From NCBI GenBank assembly GCA_905195085.1, contig CAJJUK010000002.1, positions 27,599 to 91,598 of the forward strand: a DNA stretch of 64,000 nt. Direction: 5' to 3'. Below are positions 16,319 through 26,100 of this stretch, piece after piece. Numbering within the stretch: the first letter of the stretch is position 1; each line of letters opens with the position of its first letter. Both the position numbers and the translations under genes were made by a program. This DNA comes from an uncultured Christensenella sp. GTDB lineage: Bacteria > Bacillota > Clostridia > Christensenellales > UBA1242. The notes beneath the pieces were generated by a model, which saw only the letters and a program-made list of their open reading frames with translations, had not been told where the DNA came from and ran no database searches.

Positions 16319-17368
16319 ATGGAAAAGGAAAACAAAAGCACAGCAAAGGCTAAGCCCACAACAAAGAAAAGTGCAAAACCCGCAACAGAAACAATAAAGA
16401 AAAAAGTGACGACTGCAAAAAAGAATGCAGAAGTCAAACCAAAAACAACAAAAGCAAAATCTGAAAAAAAAGTTTCGGAAAATCAAGAGCCTAAAAATTT
16501 GAAAATACTTGGTTTTAATGATTTGGAACTCAACACTTATGTCTATGACAATGTTGAAAATCCAAAAGCCGTTGTGATCATCATTCATGGCATGCAAGAA
16601 CACTGCTTGAGATACAAAAATTTTGCCCAGTATCTCAATAAAAACAATTTCATTGTGATTGCAAGTGACCTTAGAGGACATGGACACACAGCTATAAGCA
16701 AAGAATATCTCGGCTTTGGCGAAAAAGACATCTTCACCGAGACACTGAAGGACCAACTCAACATCATTGATTATGCAAATCAAACCTACAACCTGCCAAT
16801 CTATGTGTTTGGACATTCTTATGGTTCGATGTTGTCGCAAGTTTTGATTCAACTCACTCCACTTGTGGAAAAGTGTGTTTTGTGTGGAACCGCAAATGGA
16901 AGCAGTGCAATCATGAAACTTGGCAACATGGTTGTAAATTTGTTGACACCTTTCAAAAAACCAAATTCCAAGGGTGGAATGATTGAAAAAATGTGCATCA
17001 AGTCTTATGGTAAAAAATTTGAAAGAGGAAATTGGTTGACAAGAGATGAGAGTGTTTTTGATGCATATCTCAAAGATGAATATTGTGGTGGTTCCTTCCC
17101 ATTCAGTTTTTATAAGAGCATGATTAACAACATGCACAAGGCAAACAAAGGAATTCAAAAAATTGGAAGCAAAAAGATTTTCTTGATTGCTGGCGATCAT
17201 GACCCTGTTGGAAACAATGGAAAACAAGTGGCAAAACTTTATAAGACTTATCTTAAAAACAACATAAACGCAAAAATTAAGTTATACAAAGGTGCAAGAC
17301 ACGAACTTATTAATGAGACAAACAAAGAAGAAGTCTACAGAGATGTTGTAGATTTCTATAACGAATAG
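16319..17368 (+). CDS. Alpha/beta hydrolase, monoacylglycerol-lipase-like, with basic N-terminal tail
   Basis: A 349-residue serine hydrolase of the Hydrolase_4 / monoacylglycerol lipase group. Catalytic residues: Ser167 in GHSYG, Asp295 in GDHDPVG and His328 in GARHEL; the oxyanion HGMQEH motif is at 90-95. Residues 1-55 form a Lys/Thr/Ala-rich low-complexity tail like that of the DUF2188 protein and unlike normal family members. The protein has no signal peptide, so it acts in the cytoplasm or on the inner membrane face, where the basic tail could bind acidic lipids (inference). AGGAGG overlapping the glpK stop sets the ATG at 16319. Placed between glycerol kinase and lysoplasmalogenase, it plausibly releases glycerol from monoacylglycerol for GlpK. 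Confidence 0.88.
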   Translation: MEKENKSTAKAKPTTKKSAKPATETIKKKVTTAKKNAEVKPKTTKAKSEKKVSENQEPKNLKILGFNDLELNTYVYDNVENPKAVVIIIHGMQEHCLRYKNFAQYLNKNNFIVIASDLRGHGHTAISKEYLGFGEKDIFTETLKDQLNIIDYANQTYNLPIYVFGHSYGSMLSQVLIQLTPLVEKCVLCGTANGSSAIMKLGNMVVNLLTPFKKPNSKGGMIEKMCIKSYGKKFERGNWLTRDESVFDAYLKDEYCGGSFPFSFYKSMINNMHKANKGIQKIGSKKIFLIAGDHDPVGNNGKQVAKLYKTYLKNNINAKIKLYKGARHELINETNKEEVYRDVVDFYNE

Positions 17369-17380
17369 GAGGTTAATAAA

Positions 17381-18079
17381 ATGATAGGTAGCATAGTTTT
17401 TGGAGTTTTCAGCATAATCTTTTGTGTTCTGTTTTGTTGGTTCAGAGCAGAAAAAGCGACGGTTTACTCTCTCATATTAAAAACAACATCTTCTGTCTGC
17501 TTCATACTTTGTGGCATCTTTGCCATTGATGCAGTCGGCTCAAGCAACATCAATTTGTTGATTATTGTTGGATTGGTTTTGGGGCTTATTGGCGACATCA
17601 TTCTCGACTTAAAAATCATGTATCCAGAACAATCAAATCAATATTTTGTTTTTGGAACCTGCTCTTTTGCAGTTGGACACTTCTTCTATTTCCTTTCAGC
17701 AGTGCTCTACAACAGTGCAACAATCCCATCTCATCTTCCATGGAACATTCTTGCTTCAATTGGAGTGGCAATTGTGTTAACTCTTGTGATCATGCTTTCA
17801 TCAAAGAAACTCAAGATGGATTTTGGAAAAATGACATATATTGTTGCCTTCTACAGTTTCATTTTGACATTCATGGTTGCATTCACAGTTTCAATTGCAA
17901 TCTTTGTGCCTATGTATTGGATTTTTGCAGCTGGAATGATTTTGTTCTTCCTTTCAGACTTGGTTCTTTCAATGCAATATTTTGGTGGAAGAACAGAAAA
18001 GGTTTGGATTTATGTAAATCACATTCTCTATTATCTTGCACAAGTTTTCTTAGCATTCTCAATTTTGTATTTGGTTTAA
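17381..18079 (+). CDS. YhhN/TMEM86-family lysoplasmalogenase
   Basis: A 232-residue membrane protein with about eight transmembrane segments. YhhN family features are visible: LKTTSSVCFIL in the second helix (usual KP/T pattern), GLVLGLIGDIILDL with the conserved Gly-Asp pair, FAVGHFFYFLSAVLY, and GMILFFLSDLVLSMQYF with the conserved Ser-Asp. Characterised relatives hydrolyse the vinyl-ether bond of lysoplasmalogens, releasing an aldehyde and a glycerophospho-headgroup. Start: AGGAGG eight bases before ATG; 12 bp after the lipase gene, so in the same operon. With the lipase and GlpK it suggests turnover of glycero- or ether-lipids. Plasmalogens occur in anaerobic bacteria, which fits the likely host, although membership of the family does not prove substrate. 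Confidence 0.85.
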   Translation: MIGSIVFGVFSIIFCVLFCWFRAEKATVYSLILKTTSSVCFILCGIFAIDAVGSSNINLLIIVGLVLGLIGDIILDLKIMYPEQSNQYFVFGTCSFAVGHFFYFLSAVLYNSATIPSHLPWNILASIGVAIVLTLVIMLSSKKLKMDFGKMTYIVAFYSFILTFMVAFTVSIAIFVPMYWIFAAGMILFFLSDLVLSMQYFGGRTEKVWIYVNHILYYLAQVFLAFSILYLV

Positions 18080-18095
18080 ATCAAACCATAAAAAT

Positions 18096-18122
18096 AAAAG
18101 ACCAAAAATTTGGTCTTTTTTT
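18096..18122 (+). terminator. Terminator of the glpK operon
   Basis: AAAAGACCAAA pairs with TTTGGTCTTTT, followed by further T residues. It lies 17 bases past the lysoplasmalogenase stop, and its A-rich left flank may let it also act on the convergent tmk transcript. Confidence 0.8.
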
Positions 18123-18160
18123 ATGACTCACAAATATATTTTGCAGATTTCTCATTTTTA

Positions 18161-18793
18161 TTATTTTTTATATCTCTCATCAAATGTATCTCTAATGAAT
18201 TTCGCAATTTCTTCTTTGCTTTTTGATGCGTCAACAATGACAACTCTTTCCGGATTTTTCTTCGCGATCTTCAAATATCCTTCTCTAACTTTGTCGTGGT
18301 ATGCTTTTCCTTTTTTCTCCATTCTATCAAGTTCTGCAAGTTTTTCGTCTTTTGATTTTCTTTTCATCGCTTCGTCATAACTCAAATCAAGCAAAAAAGT
18401 TAAATCAGGTTTTGTGCCTTGAATGGCAAATTCTGTGATGTTTTCAATATCTTTGATTGGCAAATCCCCAGCATAACCTTGATATGTATAAGAGGAATCA
18501 TAAAACCTATCCAAAATCATGACCTTGCCCTCTTGCAAAGCGGGTTTCACAACTTTTTCTACAATAGTCGCTCTGCTTGCACTAAAAAGCAAAAATTCTG
18601 CCACACTTGAAATATCGTGTGTGGAATTGAGCAAGATTTTTCTTATGTCTTCCCCAAGAGGAGTTCCGCCGGGTTCTCTTGAACAAATGAAATCAATATT
18701 GCTCTCAGTTAAATATTTCTTAAAAAGTTCAAGTTGCGTGCTTTTTCCACAACCATCTCCACCTTCAAATGTAACCAAAAATCCCTTTTTCAT
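18161..18793 (-). CDS. tmk: Thymidylate kinase
   Basis: A 210-residue dTMP kinase, which converts dTMP to dTDP with ATP in DNA precursor synthesis. Motifs: P-loop GGDGCGKST (11-19), REPGGTPLGEDIR (dTMP-binding), the DRFYDSSYTYQG segment around residues 94-105, and LDLSYDEAMKRK leading into the lid. Length is standard. The ribosome site is a GGGGGGAG run nine bases before ATG. It lies downstream of the Ord-like gene on the same strand, but a strong hairpin with a U-tract (18817-18845) stands only 24 bases before the start and leaves no room for an ordinary promoter, so expression probably relies on read-through or on a promoter overlapping the hairpin. Confidence 0.95.
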   Translation of the reverse strand: MKKGFLVTFEGGDGCGKSTQLELFKKYLTESNIDFICSREPGGTPLGEDIRKILLNSTHDISSVAEFLLFSASRATIVEKVVKPALQEGKVMILDRFYDSSYTYQGYAGDLPIKDIENITEFAIQGTKPDLTFLLDLSYDEAMKRKSKDEKLAELDRMEKKGKAYHDKVREGYLKIAKKNPERVVIVDASKSKEEIAKFIRDTFDERYKK

Positions 18794-18816
18794 AAGTTAT
18801 CTCCCCCCTATTCAGA

Positions 18817-18845
18817 AAAAATTGTTCGATTAACGAACAATTTTT
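18817..18845 (-). terminator. Terminator or attenuator between the Ord-like gene and tmk
   Basis: AAAAATTGTTCG (18817-18828) and CGAACAATTTTT (18834-18845) form a perfect 12-bp stem with a five-base loop. On the - strand it is followed by a U-tract and then directly by the tmk ribosome site. Confidence 0.8.
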
Positions 18846-18856
18846 GTTTTGTATTT

Positions 18857-20008
18857 TTATTTGTCGCAACCACAGTGGTCATGACCATCATGACAATCAC
18901 AATCATCACCACATTCACAGTCATCATATGTCATGATGTATTTTTCAAGACTTTCGGTCTTATAGAAATTCTCTGGCATATATTCGGTTGTGAAGTAACC
19001 TGCTGGTGCAGTCAAAACTTCTGGGATTCTGTTGACAACTGTTGCACATGTAAGTTCCACAGTTGAAGGTCTTTCAATCACAACTCTTGTGTTTGGTTCT
19101 CCCTCAATTGTCCAATCATTGCAATCAAAGTCAGTTTTGTCATAAACCTTTCCGATGCATTCAGTTTCAAGCACAATTCCTTCCTTTGTTTCTGTTGTAA
19201 CAACAGCACTCATACCAGTGCAAGCGCCTTTTGGAATTGTCATTCCAAGAGTTGAACTTTTGATTGCTTTCTTTGCAATTTGAGGAACGCATTTTTGAGA
19301 TTGTCTTTTCACAGTCAAACCAAGTTTACTGCAAAGCCAACCATTGACATTCCACATATAACTTGGAGAATATTTTCCGGATTTGATGATTTTGTTTCTT
19401 TCTTTGTCGCTGATTTCATCAACGGAAGCAACATCTCTTTCAAATTCTTCAACAGAAAGACCAGCACCATGAGCACGAGCAAGCGCAATGCCATAGTCTT
19501 CAACATTATAACTACTTCTGCCTCTGATTTTGGTGATTTTGTGAGTTGCTCCTGCAAGCACACTGATGAGATTGCCCCAGAACACATCTTGATATCCACT
19601 TCCGCAGATTGTACATTCATTTTCAACTGCAAGATCGTCAATTTGTTTAAACAATTTTGGATTGCTGTTTTGAGGGAAAAATGCTTCTTCACAAGTTGTG
19701 ATTGCATTAACCCCGCATCTTGCACAAGTCAAAAGCGCTTCGCCAACATCAGCAAGCAAACTCATTGTTGTGACGATGACAATGTCAACTTCGTGATTTT
19801 GCAAATATTTTTCAAAATCCTTTGCATTTTGAACCTTAACTTTGTAAGTTTTGTTATCCCCTATGATTTCTCCAATGTCTTTTCCAATGACACTTTCGTC
19901 AATGTCAAATGCCCCAACAATCTTTGCACCTTTCTCAAAGACATAGCGCATTGTGTAGACACTCATCTTTCCACAGCCATATTGAACAACTTTAATTTTA
20001 CTATTCAT
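18857..20008 (-). CDS. DapB-fold dehydrogenase (2,4-diaminopentanoate dehydrogenase-like) with Cys/His/Asp tail
   Basis: A 383-residue NAD(P)-dependent oxidoreductase. The Rossmann motif is VVQYGCGKMSVYTMRYV near residues 7-23, with FDIDESVIGKDIGEI following as in the dihydrodipicolinate reductase N-terminal domain. Overall length and the central SGYQDVFWGNL and RARAHGAG-like stretches fit 2,4-diaminopentanoate dehydrogenase (Ord, ornithine fermentation) and relatives better than DapB (~250 residues). No other ornithine genes are nearby, so the substrate is open. The last 22 residues are unusual: six Cys, three His and eight Asp, a pattern typical of metal-storage tails. Start: GGGAGG six bases before ATG. 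A clear promoter was not found in 20009-20132. It is followed by a hairpin terminator and then tmk. Confidence 0.75.
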   Translation of the reverse strand: MNSKIKVVQYGCGKMSVYTMRYVFEKGAKIVGAFDIDESVIGKDIGEIIGDNKTYKVKVQNAKDFEKYLQNHEVDIVIVTTMSLLADVGEALLTCARCGVNAITTCEEAFFPQNSNPKLFKQIDDLAVENECTICGSGYQDVFWGNLISVLAGATHKITKIRGRSSYNVEDYGIALARAHGAGLSVEEFERDVASVDEISDKERNKIIKSGKYSPSYMWNVNGWLCSKLGLTVKRQSQKCVPQIAKKAIKSSTLGMTIPKGACTGMSAVVTTETKEGIVLETECIGKVYDKTDFDCNDWTIEGEPNTRVVIERPSTVELTCATVVNRIPEVLTAPAGYFTTEYMPENFYKTESLEKYIMTYDDCECGDDCDCHDGHDHCGCDK

Positions 20009-20132
20009 AAATCCTCCCTTTTATGTAGTTATGAAAATTCTGTTCAAATTTTCAATACTAGTTTATAATATTTTGGTTAAAATTCAAAATAAAAATTCGC
20101 AAAAATTTTAACTTGCAAAAATATTTTTCAAC

Positions 20133-20165
20133 AAAAAAAGAGAGCTGATTAAGCTCTCTTTTTTT
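20133..20165 (-). terminator. Terminator of the giant repeat-protein gene
   Basis: AAAAAAAGAGAGCT pairs with AGCTCTCTTTTTTT around GATTA. On the - strand it begins immediately after the TAG stop of the giant gene. It is symmetric in A/T runs and so insulates the Ord-like gene downstream. Confidence 0.85.
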
Positions 20166-23100
20166 CTATTGTTTACTCATAATCTTCTGTTTTTCTTTAC
20201 GTCTTCTTCTGATAATCAACAAGATGATTATTATCAAAATCAGCAGGATTAACAATCCAATTATGATGTAAATCCACCACATGCTTGTTTCTTGTTCTTC
20301 CCAAACTGCATACAAGTTCAGGTCGTTATCAAAATCAACTGTGATTTCTGCACCGTCGAAGTAAACAATATCTCCATTTTCACTCAATGCCCAACCAAGG
20401 AACTTCATGTTGCCATTCTTGAATGTGTTTTCTCTCAATCGAATTGTTGAGTTGTAGTAAGCCTGCATCTCAATAACTTCACTTGTTCCGTTGTTTGGAT
20501 TGAATCTGATTGTGATTTGTTTTGTGATTGCGACTGCTTTCAAAGTAAAGTCCTCGCCTCTCACGTCAAACAGATATCCACGAGATTGATTTGAATTGTT
20601 TTCAGGTGTCTTGTTGTCGTTCAAAACCCAACCATACAATTCATATCCAGGTTCAAGTTCAACACTCAAACTCAATCTCTTTGTGTATTTAGATTGATAT
20701 GTGTAAACCATACCGGCTGGATCATATCCTATAAGTTCAAGATCATCAGAACTGTTGTAACCTTCAACAGTAACTGACTTGATTCCGCTTGAATATGAAA
20801 CTGTGAATGTCACAGATTTAAGGTTGTAGTAAAGTTGAACAACAGTTGAACCGTCACCAATGATTGTGTATCCACTGTCACCGTTTCCATTATGAGAATA
20901 TTCAAAACCATCTTCTGATTTGAGCAAGCTTTCAATGTCAATAACACTTTCTGTCACACCTGTGAATTCTTCTGAATACTTCATTTCATAGCCTTCATCA
21001 AGCACTTCAAAATAGTGTTCAACTTTGTAAGTTGCTTCTCCAACATCTGAAACAACAACAAGTTCAATGTCAACTTCTTTGTCAAGAATGAAAGTATATT
21101 CTTCTTCTTTGATTTGTTGTCCATCAATCAACCAGTGATCAAATTTATATCCAGGTTTTGCTGTCGCTGTGACAGTAACTTCAGAACCATAAGCATAAGA
21201 ACCTTGTCCTGAAACTGAAGCGATTTGATCTTCGTCATAGTCAATTGAAACATTGATCATTTTTCTCATATAGTAGAACTTGAACACTGTTGAACCATCG
21301 CCAGCAATGTAAGCAAAATCAGTTGCATCTTCGCCTGCGATTGTGACTGTGTAATAAGCATAGTCAAATCCAGTGAACACTCCGTCTTCATATCCTGGCA
21401 AGTCATCAACATTGTCAACAAAGTCAGTTTTGATTGTCTCAGGAGCAAAATATTGATGGGTTTTTCCTCTTCTTGTCACTTCAAATGCTTTCTCAAACAC
21501 AGTTTGTGACGAGCCTTCAATCAATTGTTCTTTGTAGTATTCCAACTTATATTCTGTATTGTCATTTGCAATGATTGTAATCTTGACTGTGATATCCTCT
21601 GTGCCCATCACATAGGTGAGTTTTGTTCCATCAACATTGTCAATTTGCAATTTGTTATTAACTTCAAATCCACCAAATGTGAAACCGCTTGAAATATCAA
21701 ATGAGATTTCAATTGTTTGTCCGTAAGCAACACTGTAGGTGTTTCCTTCAATGATTGTTGCATCAACTCCATTGACAAGAACTTTATATGATTCTGAAAT
21801 CAAACCGTTCATTTCATCTTCAAATGTGACAGTCATCTTGAATGGAAGTCTGTCATAGTAGATGTAAACAATTGTGCTTCCATCACCTGCGATAGCAACA
21901 TCTCCATTGTCAACAGAACTGTAGTTAACCTTGAATCCAGCAACTTCAACAGAGCCAAATCCGATGTCATCTCTCGTGAGAATATGATCTGTTTCTCCAG
22001 TCTTAGGAACACTTGGATAATTTGAGTCTTCTTCATAGTTTGCTCCAAGGTCGGTCGTCTGGAACATATAAACAACTGAGTAAGCAGTATCTTTGTTTGT
22101 TTCAGGCATAACTTTGAGAACGAAGTCTTTGCTTGGAATCTTCAAAACAACTGTGTAATCCTTTGTTCCGAGAGAATTGCCAAGTTCTGTCACATCAAAT
22201 TCAACATCTTCAATAGGTTGACCTTCATCATCAACAATGGCAAATCCTGCATCTTTATCCAAAGAATAGCCTTTGTTCAATGTAAACTTAAGGATAACTT
22301 CTTCTTCAAACAGATATCTTCCATCGGTTGCTTCTGTTGTGATTGCTTTTTCGTTTTCAACACTCAAGTCAACATAGTAATAATTTCTTGTGTAATAAAG
22401 TTTAACGATTGTAGAGCCATCACCAGCAATGGTATTTCCGTTTTCAAATGATGTCATTGAATATGTGAAGCCATTGAAATCATAAGATTCATTTCCTTCA
22501 ACCAAAGTCTTGACAGCATCTTCATCAATCTCGGTTCCTGTTTCTCCAGTTGAATAGGTTATATATGTTGGAGTTTCATCATATCCAAGTTCAAGATTTT
22601 GCTTGAACACTTGAATTGTGTATCTTGTATCCTTGTTTGCAACAGCAACAGTGTTAACTGTGATGTCTCCAGCAAGTTGTTCTCCATCTTTTTGACCTTT
22701 CATGTAGAGAGAAACTCCGTCAGATTCCAAAGCTGCTCCCTCAACTGATGCCAACAAGTCAATTTCAAAGTAACCATTTCCATAGCCCGCAGCTTCTTGC
22801 AAACTCATTGTCACTTTGTCTTCGTACTTGACATTGTAAATCACAAAATCTTCAGCATTTGTATCAATTGAATGAGAACCAGTTGAAGTTTCGATTGAAA
22901 CTGATTCAATGTTTTCACCCTTATTGATTGTGAGTTTGTATGATTGTCTTGCATAGTAAACCAAAACCATTGATGTTCCATTTCCAGAAATCACTTGACT
23001 GTCTTCTGCGTGAGCAGTGTCATATGCAAAACCTGTGATGTTTTCATATTCTGTTCCAACAATGAATTCGTCATAAGCGATACGGCTTGTCACTGTGCTT

Positions 23101-26100
23101 TCTGTTTCGATTTGATTGTCACTTATGTCAACATAGTTACCTTCTGTTGCGCCATAGTTGCCATTAAGTGTTTCAAGAAGAATTCTGATCTTGAATGTTG
23201 TCATGCCTTTGCCCCAAATTGCATAAAGCACAACTTCTTTATCTTCAACAAGTGTAAGATTTGAAACAGATGGAGTGTCGCTTATTCCGCAACGAATTTC
23301 TTGTCTTTCACCTTCATCGTCCAAATAATACCAACCAGCGAATTCATAACCAGCATTGACCCAACCAAGAGTGTTGAATGCAGGCAATGCGTATTCTTTT
23401 CCATATTCCATCTCGCCAAGATCTTTTGTTATGTCGCCATCTTCTTCCATTGAGAGTGTCACTGTGTATTTCAATGGTTCCCAATAAGCGTAGACTACAA
23501 TTTCATTGTTTGCAACAGTGTCTCCAGCAAGATTGAATGCGTAATACTTACCTTCGCTTGTTACATAGTAAATTCCAGCACTTTGAATTTCGTCTTTGTT
23601 TGTAACTTCAATTGTTGTGTTTTCTTCAACAGAAGTTGACCAACCCACGAATGAGAATCCTTTCTTTGTGAAATCTGAATGATCATCCAACTCGACAAGT
23701 TCATCATAAGAAACTTCTTTATCTTCAATGGTTCCTTCTCCACCATTGTTGTTGTATTTGATTGTATATTTGTTTGCTTCCCAAACGCCATACAAATCAA
23801 GGCCTTCTGTTCTGTCATAAACCGCAATAGTGTCATTGAGTTCGTAAACCACTTCTTCACTTTCTGCACTTGTTGCCCAACCCAAAAGTGTGTAACCAGT
23901 TTCAACAAACATTTCTGCAAGTTTAACATTTTCTTCCAAATATGTCACATATTGAGTTGTTGTGTCTTCACCCTTCAAATTCTTATGGTATGTGATGACA
24001 TAGGTCTCATTTTCAATTTCAACCTTGATGTTGAGTGCATATTCAGGCATTGTATATGAAATGTAACCCTGTTCATCAGCATCTTCTGATGTGTAAACTC
24101 TGTACAAGTCATCAGCAGTGATTGTGATTTGTTTGAATGTGTAACCAGCAACAGTTGCAACCTTAATCTTGAAGTTTGCTGTGTATTGAACAGAAACTGA
24201 AGAACCATTTGAAACATTGGCTGTCTTGTCTTCGCCATCTGTTGAATTGTAGATGAATTCAACATTGTCAATTCCAACAAAGACTTCTCCATCTTCATTT
24301 GTCATGTCAAACACAACATTGAATGATGCCAAGTTGTATTCAACATTAACAACTGTTGAACCGTCTCCAGCAATAACTGGTTCAGATTCTCTGATTCTGT
24401 TATATACATAACCTTCTCTTGTGATTTCAACTTGTGCAAAACCTTCTTGAACCATTTCATCAGTGATTGCTGAATTTGTATAGCCTTGAAGTTCGGCACT
24501 TCCAACCAAATCATAAGTTCCGTCAATCTTTTGAGCATAGTAGTTCACAGTGTATTTTGTGTCAGGATTTGCTTCCCAGTTTGCAACTGCTTCCAAATCT
24601 TTTACAAAGTTATATGTGAACAATTCTTCATCATTCAAAGTCAAAACTGTTTCATCATCAACTGTGATTGTCCAGTTCTTGAATGTGTATCCCTGAAGTT
24701 CAAACTTAACAGGTGTCAAGTTTGAAGATGTAAGATATGTGAATTCTTGAGTGTAAGTGTCTTTTTCTTGCATGTCTGATTCATCAACAAATGTTCCGCC
24801 ATTACCCTTGAATGTGAGCGTGTATGTCTTTGGTGTTGTCAAAACATTGATGCTGATGTCAGAGATTGGCATCTCAAACTCGCCACTTGTAACATCAGTT
24901 CCAGTCAAACTCTCTTCTTCGTAACCAGCAAAATCATATCCTGCGTTGAGAGTGTAATCAAGTGTCACTGTTGCACCATGTTTAACTTTTGCAGTAAACA
25001 CTGAAGTTCCCAAGTTTTCTTCTCTGATGTAGTCAGATTCAGCAGTGATTACAGAGATACCTGCATCGAAGTTAACTGTCATTGTGTACCAAACTCTTGT
25101 GTAGTAAACTTTCAAAACAAGAGCATCGTCTGGCAAAATGTTTCCACTGAGAACATTGTTTTCATTGTCGGCATCAAACTCATAACCAAGTTTTTCAATT
25201 TCTTCATATTCAACAAAATCATCAGTTTTTCCTGTGTATGTCTTTGTCAAACTTGAATCAATTTCAAATTGTCCGTCAAGAGTTTCGAAATAATACTCAA
25301 TTGTATAGTCATTGTCTTCTGCTGACCAAACTGCCCAAAGTTCAACATTTTCATAGAAGTTGAATGCTGGGAATTCCAAATCATTCAGATCTTCAAATTC
25401 ATATTGAAGAACTTGTGCTTCAGCATTTTCTTTAGAGTTTGCCCAACCAAGGAATTCATATCCTGGTTTGCTCCATGTCAATGTGTTTGCATGCTTAATT
25501 GTGTAAGCAGTGTTATAAACAACATATTCACTTGTCTTTTCTTCATCTTCATCATTAAGGTTTCTGTGATAGATGATTTGATATGTGTTTGCAGAAGATG
25601 ATGTTGTGATTGTGATGTTGTATGCTGGCATCTTGTCAACAACATACATTTCTTTTTCTTCATCATAAACAAGTCCCAAAACTTTTGTGTCACCATAATA
25701 ATATCCATCTTCGCCTGCAGTCAATGTCCACTTTGTTCCTTCGCCGAGGCTTACAGAACCTTGAGTATATTCTGCTTCAACGGTGAATGATTTGAATGAA
25801 TATCCATTGAACATTTCAAGATTGATATCAAATGGAGTTTCAAAGTAAACTTGATAATCTCCTTCAATTGCTGTGATTGAATCTTCAATTGTTTCAACAG
25901 GAGTGAATGTTCTGACTCCTTCAGATGAAACCATTGTAAGTTTGTAAGGAAGTCTTGCATATTTGATGTAGATTGTTGTTGTATAGCCTTCTTCTGTGTC
26001 GTTGCCATATTTGATTGTAACAGTTTCACTTCCGTCTTGATCTTCAAATGCTGAATATACAAAACCTTCATAACTGTTAATCAAACCAAGTCCGTTCAAA

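Noticed and set aside
16277..17227. A 316-codon open frame antisense to the lipase gene
   Set aside because: It is rich in Cys, Phe and His, lacks a ribosome site and lies entirely opposite a well-supported hydrolase; it reflects the codon use of the + strand gene.
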